Assembly (NCBI GenBank): GCA_963738185.1
Contig: CAVTVA010000003.1
Span: 2,914,001-2,978,000 of the forward strand
DNA from: AP-15 sp963738185
GTDB lineage: Bacteria; Pseudomonadota; Alphaproteobacteria; ATCC43930; CGMCC-115725
DNA: 64,000 nt
Reading direction: 5' to 3'
Under the pieces are notes generated by a model. The model worked only from the letters and a program-made list of their open reading frames with translations. It had not been told where the DNA came from and searched no databases. Below are positions 18,860-27,341 of this stretch, in pieces. Position numbers and translations under genes: made by a program. Each line of letters opens with the position of its first letter. The first letter of the stretch is position 1.

Positions 18860-18887
18860 ATTATACACAAATTGTGTATTTTGTCAA
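18860..18887 (-). promoter_or_regulatory. Consensus sigma-70 promoter with palindromic operator
   Basis: On the minus strand a perfect TTGACA (18887-18882) and perfect TATAAT (18865-18860) are 16 bases apart. The spacer and part of the -10 box form a perfect 17-base palindrome, ATACACAAATTGTGTAT (18863-18879). Transcription would start near 18853, about 25 bases before the toxin-like gene's ATG. Such an operator laid over a -10 box is the usual layout of self-repressed toxin-antitoxin or phage-type promoters. Confidence 0.75.
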
Positions 18888-19040
18888 TATAGCAATCTCG
18901 GATGAGCTGCCCAATTGTAGCTCGACCGCCGCCGGTCAGGCATAGCACGGGCGTTCGACACACGCGCCCGAAAGCGGCTCCGCGCGGTGTGTCTAGGCTT
19001 ACCTGCCGCTATTATGCGGCCTTCCGACGAGGCTTGATCC

Positions 19041-20630
19041 TCAGCTCTGCTCGCGGGTTTCGCTGAAGCGCAGGGCGGACCATTCCTCGATCGTGGTGCG
19101 CAGATCCCAGGCGTTGCGCGCGAGGAATACCGGAACCCCGTCATGGTCTTCGGCGCTGGCCGACGGGTTGCGCAAACGGAAGCGTTCGATCTCGGCCGGG
19201 TCGTCGGCCTCGAGCCAGCGCGCCGCCTGATAGGGGGCGCCGTCGAGCCGGGTCGCGAGCCCGTACTCGGCCTCGAGGCGAGCGGTCAGCACGTCGAGCT
19301 GCAATGCGCCGACGACGCCGACGATCCAGTCACCGCCCGTCTGCGGCTTGAACACTCGCGTCACCCCCTCCTCGGCCAATTGCCCGAGGGCGTGGCGCAG
19401 ATGCTTCGACTTCATCGGGTCGTCAACGCGGACCCGGCGCAGGATCTCCGGGGCGAAATTGGGAATCCCGACCACCCGGATCTCGGCGCCCTCGGTCAGG
19501 GTGTCGCCGATCCGCAGGCTGCCGTGATTGGGGATGCCGATGATGTCGCCGGGCCACGCCTCCTCGGCGAGGTTGCGCTCGCGCGCCAGAAAAAACACCG
19601 GCGCCTGCACCGACATGACCCGCCCGGTGCGGATGTTTTTCAGCTTCATGCCGCGCTGAAATCGGCCCGAGGCGAGGCGCAGGAAAGCCACCCGGTCGCG
19701 ATGCTGCGGGTCGACATTGGCTTGCACCTTGAACACAAAGCCCGAGACCTGCGGCTCCTGCGGCAGGATCGCCCTCGGCCCATCGGGACCCAGGGCCGGC
19801 TGCGGGCGCGGCGACGGCGCCAGATCAGCGACACCTTGCAGCAATTCGCGCACCCCAAAATTGTTGAGCGCGCTGCCAAAAAAAACCGGCGTCAGGTGCC
19901 CGGCGCGAAACGCCTCGGGGTCGAACGGCGGACAGAGCCCGCGCGCCATCTCGACCTCCTCGCGCAACTTCGTCACCGCCGCCTTGGGGAGCCGCCGATT
20001 GAGCTCGGGATCGTCGAGACCGCGGCAGCGGACCGGCTCGACCACCTGGTCGCGCGCGCTGCGCTCGAACAGCAGGAGCGCGTCGGCGAACAGATCGTAG
20101 GTCCCCAGAAAATCGCGGCCCGTGCCGATCGGCCAGCTTGCCGGCGTGACGTCGAGCGCCAAGCTTTGCTCGATCTCGTCCAATAGGTCGAACGGGTCGC
20201 GGCTCTCGCGGTCGAGCTTGTTGACAAAGGTCAGGATCGGCACATCGCGCAGCCGGCACACCTCGAACAGCTTGCGGGTCTGCTCCTCGATGCCGCGGGC
20301 GGCGTCGAGCACCATGACCGCGCTGTCGACCGCGGTCAGGGTGCGATAGGTGTCCTCGCTGAAATCCTGGTGGCCCGGCGTGTCGAGCAGGTTGAAGATC
20401 CGCCCGTCATGCTCAAAGGTCATCACCGCCGATGAGACCGAGATGCCGCGCTCGCGCTCGATCGCCATCCAATCCGAGCGCGCCCGCCGCCGGTCGCCGC
20501 GCGCCTTGACCTCGCCCGCCAGCTGGATCGCCCCGCCGAACAGCAGCAATTTCTCGGTCAACGTGGTCTTGCCGGCATCCGGATGCGAAATGATCGCAAA
20601 CGTCCGCCGGCGCGCAATCTCCTCGCTCAA
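19041..20630 (-). CDS. prfC: Peptide chain release factor 3
   Basis: A 529-residue translational GTPase that recycles release factors 1 and 2 from the ribosome. GTPase motifs are SHPDAGKTTLTEKLL (G1), the switch region RGISVSSAVMTF, DTPGHQDFSEDTYR (G3) and NKLDRES (G4); the RF3-specific C-terminal part includes FKPQTGGDWIVGVVGALQLDVL. In the given sequence the only start in frame is TTG 20630, with a TGA three codons upstream. A better start, ATG 20642, lies one base out of frame; removing one base between them would give MSRLSEEIARRR with a GGAG just upstream, so the true start may be 20642. Confidence 0.95.
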   Translation of the reverse strand: MSEEIARRRTFAIISHPDAGKTTLTEKLLLFGGAIQLAGEVKARGDRRRARSDWMAIERERGISVSSAVMTFEHDGRIFNLLDTPGHQDFSEDTYRTLTAVDSAVMVLDAARGIEEQTRKLFEVCRLRDVPILTFVNKLDRESRDPFDLLDEIEQSLALDVTPASWPIGTGRDFLGTYDLFADALLLFERSARDQVVEPVRCRGLDDPELNRRLPKAAVTKLREEVEMARGLCPPFDPEAFRAGHLTPVFFGSALNNFGVRELLQGVADLAPSPRPQPALGPDGPRAILPQEPQVSGFVFKVQANVDPQHRDRVAFLRLASGRFQRGMKLKNIRTGRVMSVQAPVFFLARERNLAEEAWPGDIIGIPNHGSLRIGDTLTEGAEIRVVGIPNFAPEILRRVRVDDPMKSKHLRHALGQLAEEGVTRVFKPQTGGDWIVGVVGALQLDVLTARLEAEYGLATRLDGAPYQAARWLEADDPAEIERFRLRNPSASAEDHDGVPVFLARNAWDLRTTIEEWSALRFSETREQS

Positions 20631-20945
20631 GTCTACTCATCGCTCCGCTTGAGTAATAGAGTGACTCCGGCTGCCGCTGGCGACCGCCCCGCTGCGCAGG
20701 CATCAGCGGAGGATATGATGATTGCGTGCCACTTTGCCAACCGCCGGGAGTGGATCGGGCTGGCCTCGGGGCTAAGAGGATCGACCCGAGGCTTCTTTCC
20801 CTTACGCATACAGAGCGCCTCGGCGCGCGGGCGCTCCTCCTGTTCCTGCAGAAACAGCAGACCTATTAGCACGACGGAGTGCGCCGCCACTGGCTGTCGC
20901 GCGCCATGACCTCGGCGAGTGCGGGATGGTAGTCCACCCCTTTGA

Positions 20946-21340
20946 TTATTTTTGCGTTGGGCGCGCAATCTCAGCGCGCAATTCCTCGTTTGGAGCAGCA
21001 CAAAGGCGCTCTTGGGGTTGATGTTCATGTCGCGCGCCATATGCAACGCCGCGACGCCTTTGAGGCGGTTGCAGAACAGTGCGATCACGGCGAGGTAGTC
21101 GCGGATCGCCAGCTTGCGGGAATGGAAGATCGTGCCGCTGGTGACGCTGAACTTATGCCGGCAGCCGGAGCACCTCCACCGAACGGGCGTTTCGGCGAGC
21201 GTGTAGACCTTAACCATGCCGCACTGCGGGCAATGGGGCTCGCCGCCATTCGCGGCGAATCGAACCCCGCTTGAACGTATCGTGCGCCTCGGCATCGGTA
21301 AGGCGGATCACCGCCGCGATGGAAAGCAATCGGGCCGCGG
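20946..21340 (-). pseudogene. IS1595/ISXO2-type transposase remnant
   Basis: Only the N-terminal part of an ISXO2-like transposase is left. It shows a zinc ribbon with CPQCG and WRCSGCRHKFSV, then SGTIFHSRKLAIRDYLAVI and MARDMNINPKSAFVLL, as in IS1595-family proteins. The upstream part (VIRLTDAEAHDTFKR) is one frame away because of an extra G near 21268, and the downstream EELRAEIARPTQK segment ends in a stop; the DDE catalytic domain is missing. No terminal inverted repeats could be identified. It marks past insertion activity in this accessory stretch. Confidence 0.75.
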
Positions 21341-21660
21341 GGCTGATCAGAAAATGTTGCGACGCGGGGGCCAATCCCTTTCGGGGGATCGGCCTTCGCC
21401 GTCACCGTGGAAATCGAGCGTCAGCTCGACTATACTCCAGGAGACGATCATAACGGCGGGGGCCAATCCCGGTGTCGTGGTCCAGGGGCCGGTCTGCCCG
21501 TGCAACGGCGACAGGCTTCGCGTTAGAGAGTGCCGGCCAAGGGTCGCTTTTCCTGCCGGACACAACTGGGGAGCGGCCCTTTCCTTATCGTCGCCCCGCA
21601 TCCGGATCGGCACTCGGCCAGGGCTCTGACGCTGTCAGACATCTACCTATCCTCCGGAAC
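21341..21660. other. Non-coding stretch after the transposase remnant
   Basis: No supportable gene. It contains two copies of a short GCGGGGGCCAATCCC word, near 21364 and 21455, whose meaning is unknown. Its right part becomes AT-richer towards the operator region of the next gene. Confidence 0.4.
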
Positions 21661-21749
21661 TGGATAATAGCCATCGCCTCGTATACGTCAAGCCAAAAAT
21701 GGATAGTATCCATAAATTGGTTGACGTCACTATCCACGATGGCGTAGGC
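21661..21749 (+). promoter_or_regulatory. Operator-like repeats and possible promoter
   Basis: A perfect 15-base palindrome ATGGATAGTATCCAT occupies 21699-21713. A related site TGGATAATAGCCA is at 21661-21673 and a half-site ACTATCCA at 21729-21736. A TTGACG hexamer (21721-21726) follows the palindrome and could be a -35 box for the gene at 21781, with a weak TAGGCT -10 box. The base composition is clearly lower in GC than the surroundings. Confidence 0.5.
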
Positions 21750-21780
21750 TGCGGTCAACTGGTTTCTGGAGTGGCGGGAT

Positions 21781-22584
21781 ATGGTTGGAGAGAACGCCGC
21801 ACGAACGGCAGAAGATGAAGGTCAGAACCCCGAGGGAACGTCAGACAACGTGCAGCAAGACGCCAAGAGGGAGCGATCTTCGATCGCATTCCCGTATAAC
21901 GACCTCGGCGATGCGATCCGTGTAGCACGGGCAGTCCATGAAAACGTGGGGGCCGGCGACTGCGACGATGCGCAGTTATCTGCGTGGCTCGGCCAAAGCT
22001 CAAAGAGCAGCGGCTATCGGATGCAGCTTACTGCCGCTCGGATGTTCGGATTGCTCGACCCTGCGACGGAAAGGAGAAGGCTTACCCCGCTTGGCCGGAT
22101 GGCGGTTGACCCACAGCAAGAACGAGGCGCAAAGGCGGACGCTTTCCTACGAGTGCCGCTCTACAGCGCAATTTACGAGAGATACAAGGAAGGGGTTCTC
22201 CCGCCGGGGAAAACCCTTGAGGGCGAAATTGTCGGACTTGGTGTGGCTGAAAAACAGAAGGGCCGTGCGAGGCAAGCTTTTGAGCGGTCGGCGCAAGAGG
22301 CTGGCTATTTCGAGCATGGGAATAATCGTCTTGTCCGACCAGGTGTAGCGCCGGACCCCACCAAAACTGACGGGAAGCCCAAGGTCGGCGGTGGCGGCAA
22401 TGGCGGTGGAGGCGATCAGACCGAAATTGATCCCATTATTCGCGGTCTCCTGGCGCGTTTGCCTAAATCTGGCGAAGTGTGGCCTGAGGGTGAGCGGAAG
22501 CTCTGGCTTGAGCTTTTGTCGGGCAGCTTCAAACTGATCTATAAAGACGCAAAGCCCAGCAATGGCGATGTCGCGTTACCCTGA
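21781..22584 (+). CDS. Orphan protein with winged-helix-like N-terminal region
   Basis: A 267-residue protein that I do not recognise with confidence. After a charged tail it has SIAFPYNDLGDAIRVARAV, a SGYRMQLTAARMFGLLD helix pair followed by RRRLTPLGRMAV, which looks like a winged helix in style of DUF5343-type proteins, then a helical part FLRVPLYSAIYERYKEG. A Gly-rich linker (residues about 205-218, GGGGNGGGGD) leads to a short C-terminal helical domain with RGLLARLPKSGEVWPEGE, a pattern seen at the end of some mobile-element-associated proteins. Codon use is less GC-biased than its neighbours, and it lies between an IS remnant and tRNA-Arg, so it was probably acquired by transfer. Confidence 0.6.
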   Translation: MVGENAARTAEDEGQNPEGTSDNVQQDAKRERSSIAFPYNDLGDAIRVARAVHENVGAGDCDDAQLSAWLGQSSKSSGYRMQLTAARMFGLLDPATERRRLTPLGRMAVDPQQERGAKADAFLRVPLYSAIYERYKEGVLPPGKTLEGEIVGLGVAEKQKGRARQAFERSAQEAGYFEHGNNRLVRPGVAPDPTKTDGKPKVGGGGNGGGGDQTEIDPIIRGLLARLPKSGEVWPEGERKLWLELLSGSFKLIYKDAKPSNGDVALP

Positions 22585-22627
22585 CGACGCCGATGCGGGG
22601 CAAATTAGGCCACCTAGACCACCACCC

Positions 22628-22683
22628 AATTTTGGGAATTTATATAGTTGACTCCCCGAGTAAATATATAATTCCCCAATTTG
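22628..22683. repeat. AT-rich imperfect inverted repeat
   Basis: Arms 22628-22646 and 22665-22683 (AATTTTGGGAATTTATATA and TATATAATTCCCCAATTTG) are inverted copies with few mismatches around an 18-base loop. It lies between the orphan gene and the 3' end of tRNA-Arg and could be a terminator-like structure or the trace of a mobile element end. Confidence 0.5.
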
Positions 22684-22711
22684 GTACACCTACGCCCGAA
22701 TACCGTCGCTC

Positions 22712-22788
22712 TGGCGACCCCGGCAGGATTCGAACCTGCGGCCACTCGCTTAGAAGGCGAGTGCTCTATCCAGCTGAGCTACGGGGTC
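22712..22788 (-). tRNA. tRNA-Arg (anticodon TCT)
   Basis: A full cloverleaf reads on the minus strand from 22788: acceptor GACCCCG pairs with CGGGGTC, D-arm TAGCTCAGCTGGATAGAGC, anticodon stem CTCGC/GCGAG around loop CTTCTAA (anticodon TCT), T-arm with GGTTCGAATCC. The 3' CCA is encoded (22714-22712). Its 3' end faces the accessory stretch on the left, the side at which integrating elements insert. Confidence 0.95.
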
Positions 22789-22820
22789 GCGAAGTCGGCA
22801 ATGCGGCGCCGGCCCACCGG

Positions 22821-23120
22821 TCAGTTACGGACCCGATCATAGCGGAAATTGTCGGCATAGCTCTTCGGCTTTTCGCTGATCGCGTGCGGCTCGATGATCG
22901 TATAGGCCAGCCCCTGCTTGTCGGCGAAGGCGCGCGCTTCCTCGATCGTGGCAAAGCGCAGGCGCACCTGGTTCAAGGTATCGGCGGCACTGGTCCAGCC
23001 CATCAGCGGGTCGGGTTGGCGTCTGGTCGCCGGCTCGTATTCGAGAACCCATTTGCGGGTCTGGCGCCGCCCGGATTGCATCGCGTTCTTGGCTGGCCGA
23101 AAGATGCGCGCCTCGGCCAT
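22821..23120 (-). CDS. NADH dehydrogenase accessory subunit, NDUFS4/ETC complex I family
   Basis: A 99-residue protein of the ETC complex I subunit family, homologous to mitochondrial NDUFS4 (18 kDa), an accessory subunit at the NADH-oxidising arm of respiratory complex I. It starts MAEARIFRPAKNAMQSG and carries KWVLEYEP, PLMGWTSAADTLNQVRL and FATIEEARAFADKQGL, the core family motifs. ATG 23120 was taken because earlier in-frame codons run into tRNA-Pro. The subunit is characteristic of alphaproteobacteria and mitochondria. It lies between two tRNA genes on the same strand. Confidence 0.9.
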   Translation of the reverse strand: MAEARIFRPAKNAMQSGRRQTRKWVLEYEPATRRQPDPLMGWTSAADTLNQVRLRFATIEEARAFADKQGLAYTIIEPHAISEKPKSYADNFRYDRVRN

Positions 23121-23190
23121 CGCCGATTTCTCCCCAAGGTTCGAACCACGACCCCCGCCCCGGTCGTTGGGCCCATACTGGCGGACACGC

Positions 23191-23267
<77 letters not shown>

Positions 23268-23371
23268 CACCCGCGGACCGCGCGTTTTAGAGGGTTCGCG
23301 CGCGGCACGCAACCATAGCGACGGATTTGGCGCGCCCCTGCCCGGCACAGCGACGCCGCCCGGTGTACCAA

Positions 23372-23917
23372 CTAGGCTGCAGCGCGGCGCGGCGCGGCTG
23401 CGCCCGGTCGCCGGTGCGAGGCCGCTTGCGTATCGTCCTTCATGTCCATCAGCTCGCGCAGCATCTCCCGGCCGCGCGACAGACGCGAGCGCACCGTGCC
23501 GATCGGGATGCCGAGGATTTTGGCAACCTCTTCGTAACGCATGCCTTCGAGACCGACCAGCAGGATGACCTGGCGCTGCTCTTCGGGCAGCCGGGCGATC
23601 GCCCGCTCGAGATCGCGCAATTGCAGGGACGCCCCGGCGTTGGATGCGGAGGTCAAAACCGGGGCCATGTCCTCGACCGGGACGGTGACGCCCTCGCGCA
23701 CCGAGCGGCGGATGTCGTTGACGTGCTGGTTGTGCAAAATGGTGAAGAGCCAGGCGCGCAGATCCGTCCCCGGCTGCCACAGATGCTCCTTGGCGACGGC
23801 GCGCACCAGACAGCTCTGCACCAGATCGTCGGCGCGCGAGCCGTCGCGGGTCAGGGCCCGCGCATAGCGGCGCAGACGCGGGATTTCGGTTTCGAGAAGC
23901 CGCGCAAAATCGCTCAT
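23372..23917 (-). CDS. ECF-family RNA polymerase sigma factor
   Basis: A 181-residue sigma-70-family factor of the extracytoplasmic function type. Region 2 is RLRRYARALTRDGSRADDL through GTDLRAWLFTILHNQHVND (residues about 13-70); region 4 is LPEEQRQVILLVGLEGMRYEE followed by the helix-turn-helix GIPIGTVRSRLSRGREMLREL (about 120-165). No anti-sigma gene is adjacent, so how it is controlled is unknown; the NepR/PhyR pair of EcfG loci is not next to it. ATG 23917 (MSDFARLL) follows an AAGGG site; a longer start at 23980 is possible. Confidence 0.9.
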   Translation of the reverse strand: MSDFARLLETEIPRLRRYARALTRDGSRADDLVQSCLVRAVAKEHLWQPGTDLRAWLFTILHNQHVNDIRRSVREGVTVPVEDMAPVLTSASNAGASLQLRDLERAIARLPEEQRQVILLVGLEGMRYEEVAKILGIPIGTVRSRLSRGREMLRELMDMKDDTQAASHRRPGAAAPRRAAA

Positions 23918-24216
23918 CAACGTCACCCTTGCAGTGGTTCGACCGCGAGCTCCCCCGGGGTCGTTGGCTGCGAGATTCATAGGGCGGCGTTGTAACCCCT
24001 TGATGTACCGTCTTCGCTCATTGGTAAAATGTTGTCTTGTTCGGTAACAGCAGGGATCCGGTTGGTAAGAACGGGCCGGACAGGTAAATGGCCGCCCAGC
24101 CCGGCGCACCCGCGCTGCGGCTGCGGCCGCCCTCCGATTGATCCCCGTCCTACCGCGATGCTACAATCTTTGGCCCGCATGTTGCGGTTATCAAAAAAGC
24201 GGGATGGAGGCTGTCG

Positions 24217-24924
24217 ATGCGCGCCATGGACGTGATGACGACCCCGGTAATCACCGTCGATCCCGACACGACGGTGCGTGATCTGGCGAAGCTCTTATCC
24301 GAGCGGAACATCAGCGGGGTTCCGGTGTGCGAGGACGGTGACCGGCTGGTCGGCATCGTCAGCGAGGGAGACCTGTTGCACCGCGTCGAAACCGGCACCG
24401 AGCGGCGGCTGCAAAAGCGGCGCTCATGGTGGCTCGATTCGCTCGCCGCCGAAGAGGCAGCCGCCCGCGACTACGTCAAGGCGCATGGCCAGCGGGTCCG
24501 GGACATCATGAGCCGCGAGGTGATCAGCGTCGCCGACACGACCGATCTCGCCGAGGTCGCGATGCTGCTCGAAACCAGGCTGATCAAGCGCGTGCCGGTG
24601 GTCCGCGATGGCAAGCTCGTCGGCATTATCAGCCGGGCGAATCTGGTCCGCGCCTTGGCGACGACCAGCAGCGCGCCGGCCATCGTCGCCGATGCCGACG
24701 ACCGCACCATCCGCGAAAGGCTGCTGCAAACCCTCAAGGGCCAGCGCTGGGCCAATGTCTGGGCGGCAGATATCATGGTCCGCGATCGGGTCGTCCATGT
24801 CTGGCTCTCCGACGACCAGCCGCCGGCGGAGCGGGACGCTTTGCGCGTCGCCGCCGAAAACGTCCCCGGGGTGCGCCGCGTCGAGGAGCACATCGTCCCC
24901 GCCCCGGTGGTGCCGGCGTTCTAA
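24217..24924 (+). CDS. Tandem CBS domain protein with C-terminal BON domain
   Basis: A 235-residue cytosolic protein. Two CBS motifs make a Bateman module: MRAMDVMTTPVITVDPD to GIVSEGDLL (about 1-55) and VRDIMSREVISVADTTDL to VGIISRANLVRAL (about 92-150). The C-terminal third, IRERLLQTLKGQRWA to VRRVEEHIVPAP, fits a BON domain. Such proteins sense adenine nucleotides and are often linked to stress in this class; no effector or partner is adjacent. GGAGG lies six bases before ATG 24217. It is divergent from the sigma factor gene. Confidence 0.9.
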   Translation: MRAMDVMTTPVITVDPDTTVRDLAKLLSERNISGVPVCEDGDRLVGIVSEGDLLHRVETGTERRLQKRRSWWLDSLAAEEAAARDYVKAHGQRVRDIMSREVISVADTTDLAEVAMLLETRLIKRVPVVRDGKLVGIISRANLVRALATTSSAPAIVADADDRTIRERLLQTLKGQRWANVWAADIMVRDRVVHVWLSDDQPPAERDALRVAAENVPGVRRVEEHIVPAPVVPAF

Positions 24925-25045
24925 GCTGCCGGGCTAAGCTGCCGCGTCCCCCCGTTCGGCCTTGCTGCGGCGCGATGCGCTTGACCTTGCGGGCCATGCA
25001 TAGTCTGGTCCGGCCGTCCTGACCGCTGCTCCGAAGGGCCGCACA

Positions 25046-26233
25046 ATGCCGGGTCCGCTGCATGGGTACCGAATCGTCGATCTGACCTCGAACGTCTCGG
25101 GGCCGTTGGCGACGATGATCCTTGCCGACCAGGGCGCCGACGTGATCAAGGTCGAATCTCCCGATGGCGGCGATGCCACCCGTGCCGGCGGCAACCGCCG
25201 CGCCGGATTTACCGCGTCGTTCCTCAACAACAACCGCAACAAGCGCTCGATCGTCCTCGATCTAAAGCAGCCGGCAGCCGTCGCGGCCTTGCTGCGGCTG
25301 GCCGCGGGCGCCGATGTCTTTGTGCAAAATTACCGCCCCGGGGTCGCCGAGCGGCTCGGGGTCGGCGAGGACGCGGTGCGCGCGGCAGCACCGAGGATCG
25401 TTTATGTCTCGATCAGCGGTTTTGGCGAGATTGGCCCCTACGCCGAAAAGCCGGCCTACGACCCGGTGATCCAGGGGTTTTCCGGGCTGGCCACGGTGCA
25501 GGCCGGCTCCGACGAGGCTCGGCCGCGGCTGTTGCGCACGATCCTGCCCGACAAGCTGACTGCGATTACCGCCTCGCAGGCGATTACAGCGGCGTTGCTG
25601 GCGCGCGAGCGCACCGGCGAGGGGCAGCATGTGCGATTGTCGATGCTGGAGGCGGTGGTCGCGTTCCTGTGGAGCTCGGACATGGGCAGCCAGACCTTCA
25701 TCGGCGACGCGCCGAGCCGGCAGGAGGCGGCGAGCGCGCTCGACCTGATCTACGAGACCGCGGACGGCTACATGACGGTGGCAGCTTTGACCGACCGGCA
25801 ATGGGCGGGGTTGGCGCGTGCCGTCGAGCACCCCGAATGGGTCACGGACGAGCGGTTCAAGACGCCGGCTTTGCGCCAGCAGAACATCGACGAGCGGCTG
25901 CGCCTGACCCAGGAAGCGCTGCGCACCAGGCCGGCGGCCGAATGGCTCGCCAAGCTGACCGCGGCGCAGGTCCCCTGTGGTCCGGTGCTGACGCGCAATC
26001 AAGTCGTCCGCCATCCGCAGGTCGAGGCGCTGGGGCTCGTCGTCGGGACCGAGCACAAGTCAGCGGGGCCTTTGCGCCAAGCGCGGGCGGCGGCGCGATA
26101 CTCACGCACACCAGCAGAAATCCGCCGCGGCGCCCCGGCGCTCGGCGAGCACACCCATGAGATCCTGGCCGAGCTTGGCTATTCGTCGGCGGAAATCGCG
26201 GCGCTGGGCGCGGCGGGCACCGAGAGGTCGTGA
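25046..26233 (+). CDS. CaiB/BaiF family (class III) CoA-transferase
   Basis: A 395-residue cytosolic enzyme that transfers CoA between carboxylic acids. It begins MPGPLHGYRIVDLTSNVSGP and shows ADQGADVIKVESPDGGDATR, FLNNNRNKRSIVLDLK, DVFVQNYRPGVAERLG, the catalytic aspartate in PAYDPVIQGFSG (Asp139), and the GEGQHVRLSMLEA segment. The substrates cannot be told from sequence. It is not part of an obvious operon: 121 bases after the CBS-BON gene and convergent with trpS. Confidence 0.9.
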   Translation: MPGPLHGYRIVDLTSNVSGPLATMILADQGADVIKVESPDGGDATRAGGNRRAGFTASFLNNNRNKRSIVLDLKQPAAVAALLRLAAGADVFVQNYRPGVAERLGVGEDAVRAAAPRIVYVSISGFGEIGPYAEKPAYDPVIQGFSGLATVQAGSDEARPRLLRTILPDKLTAITASQAITAALLARERTGEGQHVRLSMLEAVVAFLWSSDMGSQTFIGDAPSRQEAASALDLIYETADGYMTVAALTDRQWAGLARAVEHPEWVTDERFKTPALRQQNIDERLRLTQEALRTRPAAEWLAKLTAAQVPCGPVLTRNQVVRHPQVEALGLVVGTEHKSAGPLRQARAAARYSRTPAEIRRGAPALGEHTHEILAELGYSSAEIAALGAAGTERS

Positions 26234-26311
26234 AACCCGCCTCAGCTCGGCGAGCCCGCTTCCCTCGATCTGCTGAGCGGTAAACCTGCGAGATCCCGGC
26301 CCAGGCTCGGG

Positions 26312-27310
26312 TCAAGGGCGCAGCAGCCCGCTGATCTCCTGCGCCTCGCGCAGCACCGGGTCGGCGATCGCATGGGCGCGCTCGGCGCCGCGGCGCAGCA
26401 CCTGGTCGATATAGCCGGGATCGCGCATCAGCCGGCGCATCTCGCCGCCGATCCGCCCCAGCACCTCGACCGCAATCTCGGACAGCGCCTCCTTGAATTG
26501 CGAGAAGTTATGCCCCGCAAAGCGGGTGATCGCCGCCTCGCGCGAGAGGCCGGCGAGTGCGGCATAGATGCCGATCAGATTGTCGGCCTCGGGCCGCGGC
26601 TCCAGCTCGGCGGCGGTCGCGGGCAGCGGCTCGGGGTCGGTCTTGGCGCGGCGAATCTTCAACGAGATCGCGTCGGCATCATCGGTCATGTTGATGCGCG
26701 AATAATCCGAGCTGTCGGATTTCGACATTTTTTTGGTGCCGTCGCGCAGGCTCATCACCCGCGTCGCGGTGCCAAAAATCTGCGGCTCGGGCAATGGGAA
26801 GAAGTCGCGCTGGTAGCGGCGGTTAAAGGCGCCGGCGACATCGCGGGCGAGCTCGAGATGCTGCTTCTGGTCTTCGCCAACCGGCACATGCGTTGCCTTG
26901 TAGACCAGGATGTCGGCGGCCATCAGCACCGGATACGCGTAGAGGCCGAGCCCGGCCATCTCGCGGTCCTTGCCCGCCTTCTCCTTGAACTGGGTCATCC
27001 GGTTGAGCCAGCCGAGCGGGGTCAGGCAGCCGAGCAGCCAGCCGAGCTCGGCATGGGCGCTGACCATGCTCTGGTTGAAGATGATGCAGGTTTTAGTGTC
27101 GATCCCGGCGGCGATATAGGCCGCGGTCACCTCGCGGGTCGAGACGCGCAGCTCGGCCGGATCCTGCGGCAGGGTCAGCGCATGGAGATCGACGATGCAG
27201 AAGATGCACTCGAAATCATGCTGCAGCGCCACCCAGTTGCGGATCGCGCCGAGATAGTTGCCGAGATGCAGGTTGCCGGTCGGCTGGATGCCGGAGAAGA
27301 TGCGGTTCAT
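26312..27310 (-). CDS. trpS: Tryptophanyl-tRNA synthetase
   Basis: A 332-residue class I aminoacyl-tRNA synthetase charging tRNA-Trp. Signatures are SGIQPTGNLHLGNYLGA (the HIGH-type motif TGNLHLGN near residue 10), LYAYPVLMAADILVYKA, VGEDQKQHLELARDV and KKMSKS near residue 200. Start ATG 27310 (MNRIFSGIQ) is canonical; the long upstream frame is read-through of murJ's 3' end. It begins 31 bases after murJ stops, so the two are probably co-transcribed. Confidence 0.97.
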   Translation of the reverse strand: MNRIFSGIQPTGNLHLGNYLGAIRNWVALQHDFECIFCIVDLHALTLPQDPAELRVSTREVTAAYIAAGIDTKTCIIFNQSMVSAHAELGWLLGCLTPLGWLNRMTQFKEKAGKDREMAGLGLYAYPVLMAADILVYKATHVPVGEDQKQHLELARDVAGAFNRRYQRDFFPLPEPQIFGTATRVMSLRDGTKKMSKSDSSDYSRINMTDDADAISLKIRRAKTDPEPLPATAAELEPRPEADNLIGIYAALAGLSREAAITRFAGHNFSQFKEALSEIAVEVLGRIGGEMRRLMRDPGYIDQVLRRGAERAHAIADPVLREAQEISGLLRP

Positions 27311-27341
27311 AGCGCCTGTTATCGCTGCCGGCGAGCGTGGG

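Noticed and set aside
23372..23917. Identification of the sigma factor as EcfG itself
   Set aside because: The region 2 and 4 sequences are ECF-like, but neither NepR nor PhyR is adjacent, so only the general class is claimed.
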